Assembly: GCF_041438805.1 (NCBI RefSeq)
Contig: NZ_CP109190.1
Location: 6,820,001 to 6,884,000 of the forward strand
DNA from: Streptomyces sp. NBC_01707
Lineage (GTDB): Bacteria; Actinomycetota; Actinomycetes; Streptomycetales; Streptomycetaceae
Length of the DNA: 64,000 nt
Direction of reading: 5' to 3'
A program made the translations under genes and the position numbers. Positions 24,162-31,967 of the stretch are shown piece after piece; within the stretch, counting starts at the first letter, position 1, and each line of letters starts with the position of its first letter. The notes beneath the pieces are model-generated. The model saw nothing but the letters and a program-made list of their open reading frames with translations, had not been told where the DNA came from and searched no databases.

Positions 24162-24253
24162 GGGCTGGGTGAGTAGAGATCGTCCCTACGGGCTCAGGGC
24201 TCCTTGCTCCGCTGGTCGCGCGCTCCCCGGCTCACTGCCGGGCCCTGCGCTCC
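24162..24253 (+). repeat. dispersed about 90-bp repeat, copy 2
   Basis: This copy matches 8560-8652: GAGTAGA, CTACGGG, GGCTCCT, GCTCCGCT, GTCGCGCGCTCCCCGGCTCA and CCCTGCGCTCC appear in the same order and spacing. It begins about 85 bases after a tRNA attachment fragment. Confidence 0.6.
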
Positions 24254-24321
24254 CTGCCGAGAGGAATCGGGCAGGTACATGTACCGTGCCGGCAAGAAGG
24301 GCAGCACAGGGGGAGCGCGGC

Positions 24322-24510
24322 GTGAGTCGGAGACGGTACGTGGCCAGAGGGGTCCCGGGTGGGTACCGCATCTGGGACAACAAGGGGCGCCGGTGGTGGG
24401 GCGACCACTACGAACTCTGCCCTGATGATCTCCTCGCCGAACTGAACGGCACGGCCGACTACGGGAAGATCACGGCTCTCCTCAAGCGCTACAGGGCCCT
24501 GAAGCGCTGA
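24322..24510 (+). CDS. small conserved Streptomyces protein (62 aa), VPGGYRIWDN motif
   Basis: This 62-residue basic protein contains RRYVARGVPGGYRIWDN then RRWWGDHYELCPDDLLAELNG. This motif set recurs in short Streptomyces proteins of unknown function, often close to integrated elements. The GTG at 24322 follows GGGGGAG with seven bases of spacing and starts exactly at the conserved part, so it is preferred over farther upstream starts. It is soluble, with no cysteine pair or known domain. Confidence 0.65.
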   Translation: MSRRRYVARGVPGGYRIWDNKGRRWWGDHYELCPDDLLAELNGTADYGKITALLKRYRALKR

Positions 24511-24708
24511 GTCGTGCCCGCTGCATGCCCGGCAAAGCGGCATCCCAGGGGGAGACAAGGGAAGCTTACGGGGAATCAGCCAGGACCGAGCAGGTCAGCC
24601 CTCTTCCAGGTCAATGGCGCGTCACGTAAGGGGTCTTCCGAACTGTCGCCACGTGCTGTCCGTCAGACACCGTGGTTCCCCGTCATATCACTTTGGGGCG
24701 AACCGCTC

Positions 24709-24760
24709 GCGTGCCACAGCTGTGCCACATCGTGCGGTCAACCACGGTCAATCCTGACCA
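24709..24760 (+). other. fourth arm-like word cluster
   Basis: CGTGCCACAGCTGTGCCACA is followed by TCGTGCGGTCAACCACGGTCA. The paired GTGCCA words and the GCGGTCA-CAC word resemble blocks A to C, but no tRNA fragment is seen behind it. It may be a decayed arm region. Confidence 0.3.
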
Positions 24761-24768
24761 TCCAGGCG

Positions 24769-24804
24769 CATGAGCCCTCATCAAGAGATCGATGAGGGCT
24801 CATG
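24769..24804. terminator. perfect 14-bp hairpin terminator
   Basis: CATGAGCCCTCATC (24769-24782), an 8-base loop, and GATGAGGGCTCATG (24791-24804) form a perfect stem downstream of the 62-aa gene and of the convergent repeat-protein gene. It could serve both transcripts. Confidence 0.7.
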
Positions 24805-24873
24805 ACCGATCGAGGATCACGATCGACTACGGGCGCAGGAAGCCAGCGGAGTGTCCACACGGCTCCTGCTCCA

Positions 24874-25911
24874 TCACTGGTTGGTGGCGGGGAGGCCTGT
24901 GGTGGTGGTCGGGGTTTCCGTGGTCGTGGTCGGCGTGCCCGTTGTGGTGGTGGGCGTACCGGTGGTCGTGGTCGGGGTGCCCGTGGTGGTGGTCGGGGTG
25001 CCCGTGGTGGTGGTCGGGGTGCCCGTGGTGGTGGTCGGGGTGCCCGTGGTGGTGGTCGGGGTGCCCGTGGTGGTGGTCGGGGTGCCCGTCGTAGTGGTCG
25101 GGGTGCCCGTGGTCGTGGTGGGCGTGCCCGTTGTGGTGGTGGGCGTGCCCGTTGTGGTGGTGGGCGTGCCCGTGGTGGTGGTGGGCGTGCCCGTGGTGGT
25201 GGTGGGCGTACCGGTGGTCGTGGTGGGCGTGCCCGTTGTGGTGGTGGGCGTGCCCGTGGTCGTGGTGGGCGTGCCCGTCGTCGTGGTCGGGGTGCCTGTC
25301 GTGGTGGTCGGCGTGCCCGTCGTCGTGGTCGGGGTGCCTGTGGTCGTGGTCGGCGTGCCCGTCGTCGTGGTGGGCGTGCCCGTCGTCGTGACGGGGGCAT
25401 TGATGACGCTGGAATTCTGGATCTGGGTCATGTTGGTGGTTGTCTGATTGACGACCTGGGTTATCAGCGTCTGCGGCAACCCAAGGCTCCTCGCCGTGCT
25501 TTGTGCCACTGCTATGCCTTGTGCCTTCGCAGCTTGCGGGGAGGCGCCTCTACGTATCGCCGCTTGTGCCGCATTCGTCCCGGCGGCTGTGGCGGCGGCT
25601 GTAGCTGTCTTGCTCGCTGCCGCTGTCGTTGCCGCTGCCGCGCCGGTGCAGGCCGTGGAACCTACGGAGAAGTTGCCCGTTCCCGTAACGGAGGTCGGTC
25701 CGATGCGGCCGTCGGAGGAAGAGCGCACCATCGTCCCGGTAGGCGAGAGTGCGAACGTCCCATTGGGGGCGAAGTTCTCTCCGGTCAGGCTACTTGCTAC
25801 CACCCGACAATTCTGGTTCGGGGCAGCGGAAGCGGGCTCGACGGTGATCGCGGCCATCCCTCCGACAAGCGCAACTGTCGCGGCGGCACTCAGGGCGATC
25901 TTTCCTCTCAT
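24874..25911 (-). CDS. secreted Thr-rich protein with about 23 heptad repeats
   Basis: This 345-residue protein has a signal peptide (MRGKIALSAAATVALVGGMA, cut near ASAAP). A globular region of about 130 residues follows, with two cysteines (NCRVVAS and STACTG) that may form a disulfide, and an Ala-rich helical part (ATTAAASKTATAAATAAGTN). The last half is a string of TTTTGTP heptads, close to perfect, ending TETP-TTTTGLPATNQ. Such tails are flexible, probably O-glycosylated stalks. No sortase signal, membrane helix or wall-binding domain follows, so the tail is the C-terminus and the protein is likely released or loosely held. The ATG at 25911 has AAAGGAGAA upstream. Function is unknown. Confidence 0.8.
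   Translation of the reverse strand: MRGKIALSAAATVALVGGMAAITVEPASAAPNQNCRVVASSLTGENFAPNGTFALSPTGTMVRSSSDGRIGPTSVTGTGNFSVGSTACTGAAAATTAAASKTATAAATAAGTNAAQAAIRRGASPQAAKAQGIAVAQSTARSLGLPQTLITQVVNQTTTNMTQIQNSSVINAPVTTTGTPTTTTGTPTTTTGTPTTTTGTPTTTTGTPTTTTGTPTTTTGTPTTTTGTPTTTTGTPTTTTGTPTTTTGTPTTTTGTPTTTTGTPTTTTGTPTTTTGTPTTTTGTPTTTTGTPTTTTGTPTTTTGTPTTTTGTPTTTTGTPTTTTGTPTTTTETPTTTTGLPATNQ
24895..25390. repeat. 21-bp minisatellite, about 23 units
   Basis: The plus strand repeats a 21-bp unit of the form GTGGTGGTCGGGGTGCCCGTG, with limited variation mostly at GTG/GTC/GTT and GGC/GGG positions. It encodes TTTTGTP on the minus strand. All forward frames are also open, a side effect of the repeat. Copy number is likely to vary between strains. 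Confidence 0.85.
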
Positions 25912-26031
25912 GGTCTTCTCCTTTTCGACACTGTGCTTGCGATCCCAGTCGCGTGCCGACGTGAGCGGCGGGCCGTATCCACCGCGGCTCCGGCGTGACG
26001 CTGACGTAGGGGGTGGGACCGGCAGAAGCAA

Positions 26032-26466
26032 CTCCGTGTACTCCAGGTTGAACCCCCCGCCCTAACACCTTGCGCGTTCTCCTCGTGGATGTCGCGCGGA
26101 AGGATCTTCCGGATTCAACCAGTCATGGCTCAGGAGTTGCCTCCGGCGGCCACTCACCGGGCACCACCCAGTCGCGCGACGGGAAACAGGTGAAGTGGAG
26201 TCGAGGGATGGGAAATGTACGCGAAGGCGTTGCGGGAGCTGGTCGGTGCCGTACGAGATGATGGTTGTCAACGTGCAGCACCCCTACGCGAATCGTCCCC
26301 GTCGAGCCAGACGTGGCCGGGGCTTCTGAAGCCCCGGCGCGCCACTGGTGGGACAATTCAGTTCACTCCGGCCTCTGGGCCGGTGAAACATGAAGAAGAC
26401 AGCCTTGCGGGGCGTCGGGCCGATCCACCCGCACTCCCGGGCGTGCTCCAGGGACTTCGCCTGCTG
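26032..26466. other. gene-free stretch with one hairpin
   Basis: No gene is supported in these 435 bases. A short frame on each strand lacks a ribosome box and family features. The only strong signal is the hairpin at 26316-26338. Confidence 0.5.
26316..26338. terminator. GC-rich hairpin
   Basis: GCCGGGGCTTC (26316-26326) and GAAGCCCCGGC (26328-26338) are exact complements; in practice a 9-bp stem with a five-base loop. It lies 128 bases beyond the stop of the AraC-type gene and could end its transcript. Confidence 0.55.
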
Positions 26467-27534
26467 CTACGCCGTGTCGGCGCGGTGCGCTGTGCTGAAG
26501 CGGCGCTGAAAGGCGGCGGGGCTGATCGACATTTTCCTCACGAAAACTCTCCGCATGCTCTCGTAACTCGGGAATCCGGCAAGGGATGCCACCTGCGTCG
26601 CGGTGTGCCCCTGGTCGAGCAAAGCTTTTGCCATGTCGAACCGGATCATCTCCACGTACCGGGCCGGCGTGGTGGACAGTTCGTCGTGAAAGAGTCGAGT
26701 GAGATGCCGAGAGCTCACATTTATGTGCTTGGCGAGCTCGCCGAGTGAGTGATTTCCCGCGGGATCAGCCGTCACCAGGTCGGTGATCCTGCGGATGACC
26801 GGAGATCGGGGTGGCGGTCCTTGCAGCGGGGCGGAGAACTGTGACTGGCCGCCGGAACGCTGCAGATAGACCACCAGGGCGCGGGCGACATCGCGGGTCA
26901 GATCAGGGCCGTGATCCTCCTCGACGAGCGCCAGCGCCAGGTCGATGCCGGCGGTCACACCCGCCGAGGTGTATGTGGTGCCGTCGCGAACGAATATCGC
27001 ATCAGGTTCGACGTGGCTGGCCCGGCACCGGGTGGCGAGTTCCTGCGCGACTTTCCAGTGCGTGGTCGCACGCTTGCCGTCGAGGAGGCCGGCGGCGCCG
27101 AGGACGAATGCTCCGGTGCAGATGGACGCGACCCGGTCGGCCCGGAGCGCCAGGGTGCGCGTGGCCTCGACCAGGTCACGGGCGACAGGGCTGCGCGGGT
27201 AGAGGTCCGCGCCGGCCACCAGGAAGGTGTCGGGAGCAAGCTGCGACGCGGCGGCGTCGACCGCTATCCGGATCCCGATGGACGAGGTGACGTCGGTGCC
27301 GGTCGGTGACGCCAGCACGATCCGGTAGTCGGCACCGAACCGGTTCGCCTCGGCGAACACCTCCGCGGGACCGGCGACGTCCAGCAGCGTGACCCCGTCA
27401 TAGACGAGGATCACCACCCGATGCGTGGCGGAGCCCGCGCCCCCGTTCCGAGCCTGTCCGGATTCAGGTGACTCATGGCGGGACCGAGGTGGCGCCGAGG
27501 GCCCGGTGGTCGGCAGTGTGGAAGACGGACTCAC
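26467..27534 (-). CDS. GlxA-type regulator: DJ-1/PfpI-like domain plus AraC DNA-binding domain
   Basis: This 355-residue protein has a class I amidotransferase-like sensor domain (about residues 38-215; VVILVYDGVTLLDVAGPAEVFAEANRFG and SICTGAFVLGAAGLLDGKRATTHW with the nucleophile-elbow Cys). An AraC HTH pair follows (about 250-350; SLGELAKHINVSSRHLTRLFHDEL and AGFPSYESMRRVFVRKMSISP). GlxA-family proteins are transcription activators or repressors whose sensor domain binds small molecules. It is divergent from the HD-domain gene, whose start is 41 bases away, and likely controls it and the MDR gene after it. The first 35 residues are unconserved, so the true start may be further in. Confidence 0.9.
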   Translation of the reverse strand: MSPSSTLPTTGPSAPPRSRHESPESGQARNGGAGSATHRVVILVYDGVTLLDVAGPAEVFAEANRFGADYRIVLASPTGTDVTSSIGIRIAVDAAASQLAPDTFLVAGADLYPRSPVARDLVEATRTLALRADRVASICTGAFVLGAAGLLDGKRATTHWKVAQELATRCRASHVEPDAIFVRDGTTYTSAGVTAGIDLALALVEEDHGPDLTRDVARALVVYLQRSGGQSQFSAPLQGPPPRSPVIRRITDLVTADPAGNHSLGELAKHINVSSRHLTRLFHDELSTTPARYVEMIRFDMAKALLDQGHTATQVASLAGFPSYESMRRVFVRKMSISPAAFQRRFSTAHRADTA

Positions 27535-27575
27535 CGTTCATTCGTAACACACCGATACCGGAAAGCGCAGAGGTC

Positions 27576-28214
27576 ATGACTGAGATCATCGCAGGGGTGG
27601 AGATTCCTGAGACAGAGGCGGTGAATGAGGCCACCGGCCTCATTCAGAAGATGACCAGACCCCTCATCTACCATCACTCCCGGCGCGTTTTCGTCTTCGG
27701 CGTCATTCATGCCCGCAGGCTCGGTTTGCAGCCCGATCCGGAGCTGCTCTACCTGTCCGCCATGTTCCACGACACCGGTCTCTTGACGCCCTTTTCCGAT
27801 GTGGAACAGCGCTTCGAGGTCGATGGAGCCGATCATGCACGCAAGTTCATGACCGACCGAGGTTTCCCGACCGCCGCGGCCGATGTGGTCTGGACGGCCA
27901 TCGCGCTGCACACGACGCCGGGAATTCCCGGCCGGATGGGTCCGGAGATCGCCATCACGAATTTGGGCGTTCTGACCGACGTGCTCGGCGCAGGTCTGGA
28001 CGAGCTGGATCGCTCCCAGGTGGAAGAGATCACCGCCGTCCATCCGCGGGGTGATTTCAAGAACGAATTCCTGCAGGCCTGCGTCGACGGACTGGAGCAC
28101 CGTCCGGAAACCACGAACGGAACCGTGAATGCGGACGTGCTGGAGCATTTTGTACCGGGTTTCCGTCGCACGACAACGGTCGAGCGCATCATCGGCGCGC
28201 CCTGGCCGAGCTGA
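27576..28214 (+). CDS. HD-domain hydrolase, cyanamide hydratase-like
   Basis: This 212-residue protein carries the HD metal-site pattern: H in IYHHSRRVFVFG (near residue 31), LSAMFHDTGLL with the HD pair (near 68-69), DGADHARKF and IALHTTPG. Sequence order matches the cyanamide hydratase-like branch, in which the HD domain hydrates nitriles or acts on small organic substrates, not on nucleotides. The ATG at 27576 follows AGAGG. It is divergent from the GlxA-type regulator and followed by an oxidoreductase gene on the same strand 137 bases later. The natural substrate is unknown. Confidence 0.85.
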   Translation: MTEIIAGVEIPETEAVNEATGLIQKMTRPLIYHHSRRVFVFGVIHARRLGLQPDPELLYLSAMFHDTGLLTPFSDVEQRFEVDGADHARKFMTDRGFPTAAADVVWTAIALHTTPGIPGRMGPEIAITNLGVLTDVLGAGLDELDRSQVEEITAVHPRGDFKNEFLQACVDGLEHRPETTNGTVNADVLEHFVPGFRRTTTVERIIGAPWPS

Positions 28215-28351
28215 ACCGAGAGTTATGAAAGACAAGGTGGTGAGACACGCAAGTCGTCCTCGCCTCGGCCGTAGTCCCGGACGAGGCGCCGGCTTCACCG
28301 TGCTGGTCTCCGCCGGCGTGGGTGAAGAATTTCTTCCAGAAGGGACCCATC

Positions 28352-29275
28352 ATGCAAGCCATCGCCGTTCGAGACCGTGACTCGGGTGTCGGTGGGCTCT
28401 CCCTCATGGACTTGCCCTACCCCCACGCCGCTGAGAACGATGTCGTCGTGCGGGTGCATGCCGCGGGGTTCACCCCTGGAGAGCTCGACTGGCCGGGTAC
28501 CTGGTCCGACCGCGCCGGCCGCGACCGAACGCCTAGCGTGCCCGGGCACGAACTCTCCGGCGTTGTCGCCGAACTGGGCTACGGAACAACGGGCTTGACC
28601 GTCGGCCAGCGGGTGTTCGGACTGGCCGACTGGGCCCGGAACGGATCACTGGCCGAGTACACCGCGGTGGAGGCCCGCAATCTCGCTCCGCTGCCGACGG
28701 ACGTCGGTCACACGGTGGCCGCCGCGCTGCCGATCTCCGGGCTGACCGCATGGCAGGGCCTGTTCGACCACGGCCGCCTCACGACAGGCCAGACGGTCCT
28801 CATCCACGGTGCCGCCGGCGGTGTCGGGTCGATCGCCGTGCAGCTCGCACGCGAGGCGGGCGCCCGAGTGATCGGCACGGGGCGGGCCGCCGGCAGGGAC
28901 ACGGCACTCGGTCTCGGCGCGGACACCTTCGTGGACCTGCAGAACGACCGGCTCGAGGACATCGGCGAGGTCGACCTCGTATTCGATGTGCTGGGCGGCG
29001 ACATCCTCGAACGCTCGACCGCCCTGGTACGCGCCGGTGGGACCCTCGTCACCATCGCCGTGCCGCCCGAAATCCAGCCCGAGAACGGCAGGGCCGTCTT
29101 CTTCGTCGTCGAGCCCGACCGGGTCCGCCTCGCGGACGTCGTCCAGCGTGTCCGGGACGGACGGCTCAAGCCGGTCGTCGGGGATGTGCGGCCACTGTCC
29201 GAAGCGCCCGCAGCGTTCACCCGAGGCGGCCGCCGCACACCGGGCAGGACGATCATCCAGGTGGCGGAGAGCTGA
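28352..29275 (+). CDS. zinc-independent MDR NADP-dependent oxidoreductase
   Basis: This 307-residue protein is a medium-chain dehydrogenase/reductase of the quinone-reductase type: substrate-side domain (PSVPGHELSGVVAELG, near residues 65-80) and Rossmann domain with VLIHGAAGGVGSIAVQLAREAGARVIGTG (about 150-178). The structural and catalytic zinc ligands of alcohol dehydrogenases are absent. It reduces enones or quinones with NADPH. The ATG at 28352 follows AGAAGGGA; a GTG at 28322 is an alternative. It may form a stress or detoxification group with the HD gene and the GlxA-type regulator. Confidence 0.88.
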   Translation: MQAIAVRDRDSGVGGLSLMDLPYPHAAENDVVVRVHAAGFTPGELDWPGTWSDRAGRDRTPSVPGHELSGVVAELGYGTTGLTVGQRVFGLADWARNGSLAEYTAVEARNLAPLPTDVGHTVAAALPISGLTAWQGLFDHGRLTTGQTVLIHGAAGGVGSIAVQLAREAGARVIGTGRAAGRDTALGLGADTFVDLQNDRLEDIGEVDLVFDVLGGDILERSTALVRAGGTLVTIAVPPEIQPENGRAVFFVVEPDRVRLADVVQRVRDGRLKPVVGDVRPLSEAPAAFTRGGRRTPGRTIIQVAES

Positions 29276-29321
29276 ATGCGATCGGTCCTTCACCGCGTCG
29301 TGTGGTGGCCGGCCGTGCCCA

Positions 29322-30311
29322 TCAATGGTTCGAGCCCTTGGTCCGATGGTTCGAGCCCTTGATCCGATGATGAGAGACCTGTTCCCGCGCCGTACGCCAC
29401 CGTGACCGAGTCTGCTCGACCACGCTGTCCCACTGCCGGCGGACCTCATGGTCGGAAGGGCGGTCGCCTTGGCGGATCCGGCTGAGCTCGTCCCGTACTT
29501 CTCGTCCCAGTGCCGCCGATGCAACCAGGACGAGCATGGCTGCGAAGAGGGCGGAGATCATCGCGAAGACAGCACCTACCACCCCGTAGCGTGCTGCGGA
29601 CGAGTTGAAGAGATGCGGCATGTAGATGGTCGCGCCCACTGAATAGGCCGCAGTCAGGACGGCACCGGTGATGCCGAAGGGAAGCAGGTCCCGCCAGCTG
29701 ATCCGTCTCGCCGACAGGATCCGGCCGCTCCAGACGAGGAAGGCAGCGGTCACCAGTACGCCACACACGGTGGCGGTCGCCAGACCCAGCGCGCCCCCGC
29801 TGTGGAGCCCGGAGAGCAGCGTGGTGATCACCACGTAGCCTCCGAGGGTGAGGATCCACCACAAGCCGTTGCGTGTGTTGCGCACACTGAGGGGCTTGAG
29901 TTCCCATGCTTGTTCGAAGAGTCGCTGTGCGGCGCGCGCGAAACTCAGCACCGAGATCGTCAGAAACAAGACGCCGAAGATGCCCACGCTTGCGCTGGTC
30001 GCCTCGGCAGGGGAGAACAGCGACCTGACTGCTGTGGCGCCTGCTCCGGTGAGGTGGTAGCGCTTGATGATCCGCTCTGCGGCGTCGAGGTGCACAAAGT
30101 TGCCCAGGACGGCGCCGAGGAGGACGGAGAGCGGGACCAGTGCCGTCAAGGCGCTGGACGCCAGGGCCATCGAGCGGTCGAAACCCACGATCTTCTGAAA
30201 CCGGTTGATGACCCGCAATGCGAAGGCCGGCCGCAGCCAGAACGTCAGCGTCCTGACGATGCGCTCTCGATTGATCCCCGTCGTCCTGCCCTCCGTGAAG
30301 ATCGGGACCAT
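29322..30311 (-). CDS. YihY/BrkB family membrane protein
   Basis: This 329-residue protein has six predicted membrane helices (first near 45-70, LASSALTALVPLSVLLGAVLG; then ISVLSFARAAQRLFEQAW, WWILTLGGYVVITTLL, LATATVCGVLVTAAFLVW, LPFGITGAVLTAAYSV, VGAVFAMISALFAAMLVLVASAALG). This is the pattern of the YihY/BrkB family, once misnamed RNase BN. Function is unsettled. The extreme C-terminus repeats IKGSNHRTKGSNH, from a 21-bp direct repeat at 29324-29368, and may be a recent extension. The stop is convergent with the MDR gene. Confidence 0.85.
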   Translation of the reverse strand: MVPIFTEGRTTGINRERIVRTLTFWLRPAFALRVINRFQKIVGFDRSMALASSALTALVPLSVLLGAVLGNFVHLDAAERIIKRYHLTGAGATAVRSLFSPAEATSASVGIFGVLFLTISVLSFARAAQRLFEQAWELKPLSVRNTRNGLWWILTLGGYVVITTLLSGLHSGGALGLATATVCGVLVTAAFLVWSGRILSARRISWRDLLPFGITGAVLTAAYSVGATIYMPHLFNSSAARYGVVGAVFAMISALFAAMLVLVASAALGREVRDELSRIRQGDRPSDHEVRRQWDSVVEQTRSRWRTAREQVSHHRIKGSNHRTKGSNH

Positions 30312-30400
30312 TGTGGCGACGCGAGCCTAACGGTCGGACGCCTGACCGATGAGCGGCGACACGAGAAGCGAATGCCTCTGCGGGCGGAGCGGAGCTGCGG

Positions 30401-30976
30401 TCAGAGCGGAGCAAGGATCATCAGGACCTCGTCACGGGTGTCGTCGGGCGCGAGTCGGAGGGCTGCGGGCCAGCGGCCGATCTCTCGCCATCCGAGCCGT
30501 CCGTAGAAGTCCTCCAGCCCCTCGCCTCCCCGGGCTGCGAGGCGCAGCTGTTCCAGGCCCAGCTCATCGCGGGCGATCTTCCGGAGCTCGTGGACGAGGG
30601 TGGATCCGATGCCGCGTCCGCGGAAGGCGGGGCGGGTCTGCAGATGGTGGACCGTGCCCCAGTGCCCGACGAGGTGGTAAGGATCGCGGTCGAGGACGAC
30701 CCATCCGGCGAGGAGGCCGTCGGCCCGGGCGACAAGGAGTCTGCTCCGGTGCGGGTCGAGACGGCTGAGGAGCTGGTCCACGACAGGCGTGACGTCGTCC
30801 TCGCCCACAGGCGGGAACGGGAATCCCGCGGCGCCGCCGGCGTTGGTGACCGTGATCCAGCAGTCGATCAACTCCCGCCGGAGTGCAGGGGCGACATCGC
30901 GCGGGTCCGTCATCTGTACCAGGTCGAGGGCGCTGTCGTGCGGCATGAGGAGGAGGATGCCAGAGGGGTCCGACAT
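30401..30976 (-). CDS. GNAT-family N-acetyltransferase
   Basis: This 191-residue protein shows the acetyl-CoA-binding motif QTRPAFRGRGIGSTLVHELRKIARDELG (about residues 112-139) and the late motif GLEDFYGRLGWREIGRWPAALRL. The acceptor molecule cannot be predicted. The opening MSDPSGILLLMPHDSALDLVQM may be partly untranslated; a later start is possible. It is a single gene. Confidence 0.85.
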   Translation of the reverse strand: MSDPSGILLLMPHDSALDLVQMTDPRDVAPALRRELIDCWITVTNAGGAAGFPFPPVGEDDVTPVVDQLLSRLDPHRSRLLVARADGLLAGWVVLDRDPYHLVGHWGTVHHLQTRPAFRGRGIGSTLVHELRKIARDELGLEQLRLAARGGEGLEDFYGRLGWREIGRWPAALRLAPDDTRDEVLMILAPL

Positions 30977-31087
30977 CCCTCGCCGCGGTCAGGATCTCGT
31001 GGTGCGTCCGCCGACTTCGGCCGATGCGGCCTCCGTGGTCGTCGTGTGCGTCGTGACGCTGTCGGTGGCGGGACGCCGCAGTCGGAG

Positions 31088-31285
31088 CTACACGTGATGG
31101 CGTGATCTTCCTGGTGCCCCATGGTGGTGTCTCGCCTTCTCTCCGGGGCTGGGGGCCCACGTCCGAGCGCATCCGGAGCAGTACCAGTGCCACAGGTACG
31201 GGGCGGCCGGTGTCGTGCGACTGGTGTCGCGCCAGAGTGCCCGGTGATCCAGGCAGTGGGGGCAGTTCGGTGACTGGTGCACCAC
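31088..31285 (-). CDS. small zinc-ribbon protein (65 aa)
   Basis: This 65-residue protein has CPHC (near residue 8) and CSGC (near residue 36) with a Trp/Tyr-rich core (YLWHWYCSGCARTWAPS), a typical single zinc ribbon. The GTG at 31285 sits behind GCAGGAGGACGCC, a strong ribosome box, and starts at the conserved part. The C-terminus is His/Arg-rich. The function is unknown; it may bind nucleic acid. Confidence 0.6.
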   Translation of the reverse strand: MVHQSPNCPHCLDHRALWRDTSRTTPAAPYLWHWYCSGCARTWAPSPGEKARHHHGAPGRSRHHV

Positions 31286-31497
31286 GGCGTCCTCCTGCGT
31301 CGATTGGAGGTCAGCGTGGTACGGCGGCCGGTGGTTCGATGTGCTGACCCGCACTTCCCACCCGTACGGGGGATCCGGGCCGGCAGTCGGGGCCGCGGTG
31401 CCGTCACCCGAACGGATGCGTATAGGTGGTCGCACGGGAACGTGCCGCGCAGGGTCGGTTCTGTCCGGCTTCATTCCGTTCCGGCCCAGGAGTTTCC

Positions 31498-31938
31498 ATG
31501 GCACAGACAGCGCCCACGCCCGGCACGTCCGCCCGTCCTTCCGGCCCGGGGGACGGCAGCAATCCCTGGGCGGCCGGTGGGGTCATGTTCGCCGGTGTCC
31601 TGCTGATGGTGGACGGCGTCCTGGGGGTGATCAAGGGCATTGCCGGCATCGCGTCCGACGACGTCTACGCACGCATCAGGAACTACACGTTCAAGTTCGA
31701 CGTGACGGGCTGGGGGTGGATCCATCTCGTTCTCGGCGTGATTCTCATCGTGATCGGTCTGGGCATCCTCAAAGGCGCCGGGTGGGCTCGGGTGCTGGGT
31801 ATCGTGATCGCGGCGCTCAACATGATCGCCAACTTCATGTGGCTGCCGTACGTGCCGATCTGGGCGATCATCTCCATCGCCATCGACACGTTCGTCATCT
31901 GGGCCCTGTGCACGGACCGTTCCAAGGCGCTCGTCTGA
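31498..31938 (+). CDS. DUF7144-type membrane protein (146 aa)
   Basis: This 146-residue protein has four membrane helices (VMFAGVLLMVDGVLGVIKGIAGI, GWIHLVLGVILIVIGLGIL, LGIVIAALNMIANFMWL, IWAIISIAIDTFVIWALC) with the loop DDVYARIRNYTFKFDVTGWGW. This pattern is that of the DUF7144 family, frequent in actinobacteria and without known function. The ATG at 31498 follows CCAGGAGTTTCC. The DUF1254/DUF1214 gene starts 29 bases later on the same strand. Confidence 0.8.
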   Translation: MAQTAPTPGTSARPSGPGDGSNPWAAGGVMFAGVLLMVDGVLGVIKGIAGIASDDVYARIRNYTFKFDVTGWGWIHLVLGVILIVIGLGILKGAGWARVLGIVIAALNMIANFMWLPYVPIWAIISIAIDTFVIWALCTDRSKALV

Positions 31939-31967
31939 GTGCTGGTCGTGACGGAGGGCGTGCACTC

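Noticed and set aside
24895..25390. Array of short repeats considered as CRISPR
   Set aside because: Repeats are directly adjacent with no unique spacers and encode a regular heptad in frame.
24851..25447. Plus-strand frame made of VVVVGVP repeats
   Set aside because: It is the antisense reading of the 21-bp minisatellite. The minus frame has a signal peptide and a ribosome box, the plus frame has neither.
26390..26509. 39-codon frame MKKTALRGVGP with several Cys near its end, considered as a peptide precursor
   Set aside because: It overlaps the 3' end of the GlxA-type gene, has a weak ribosome box, and no modification enzymes are nearby.
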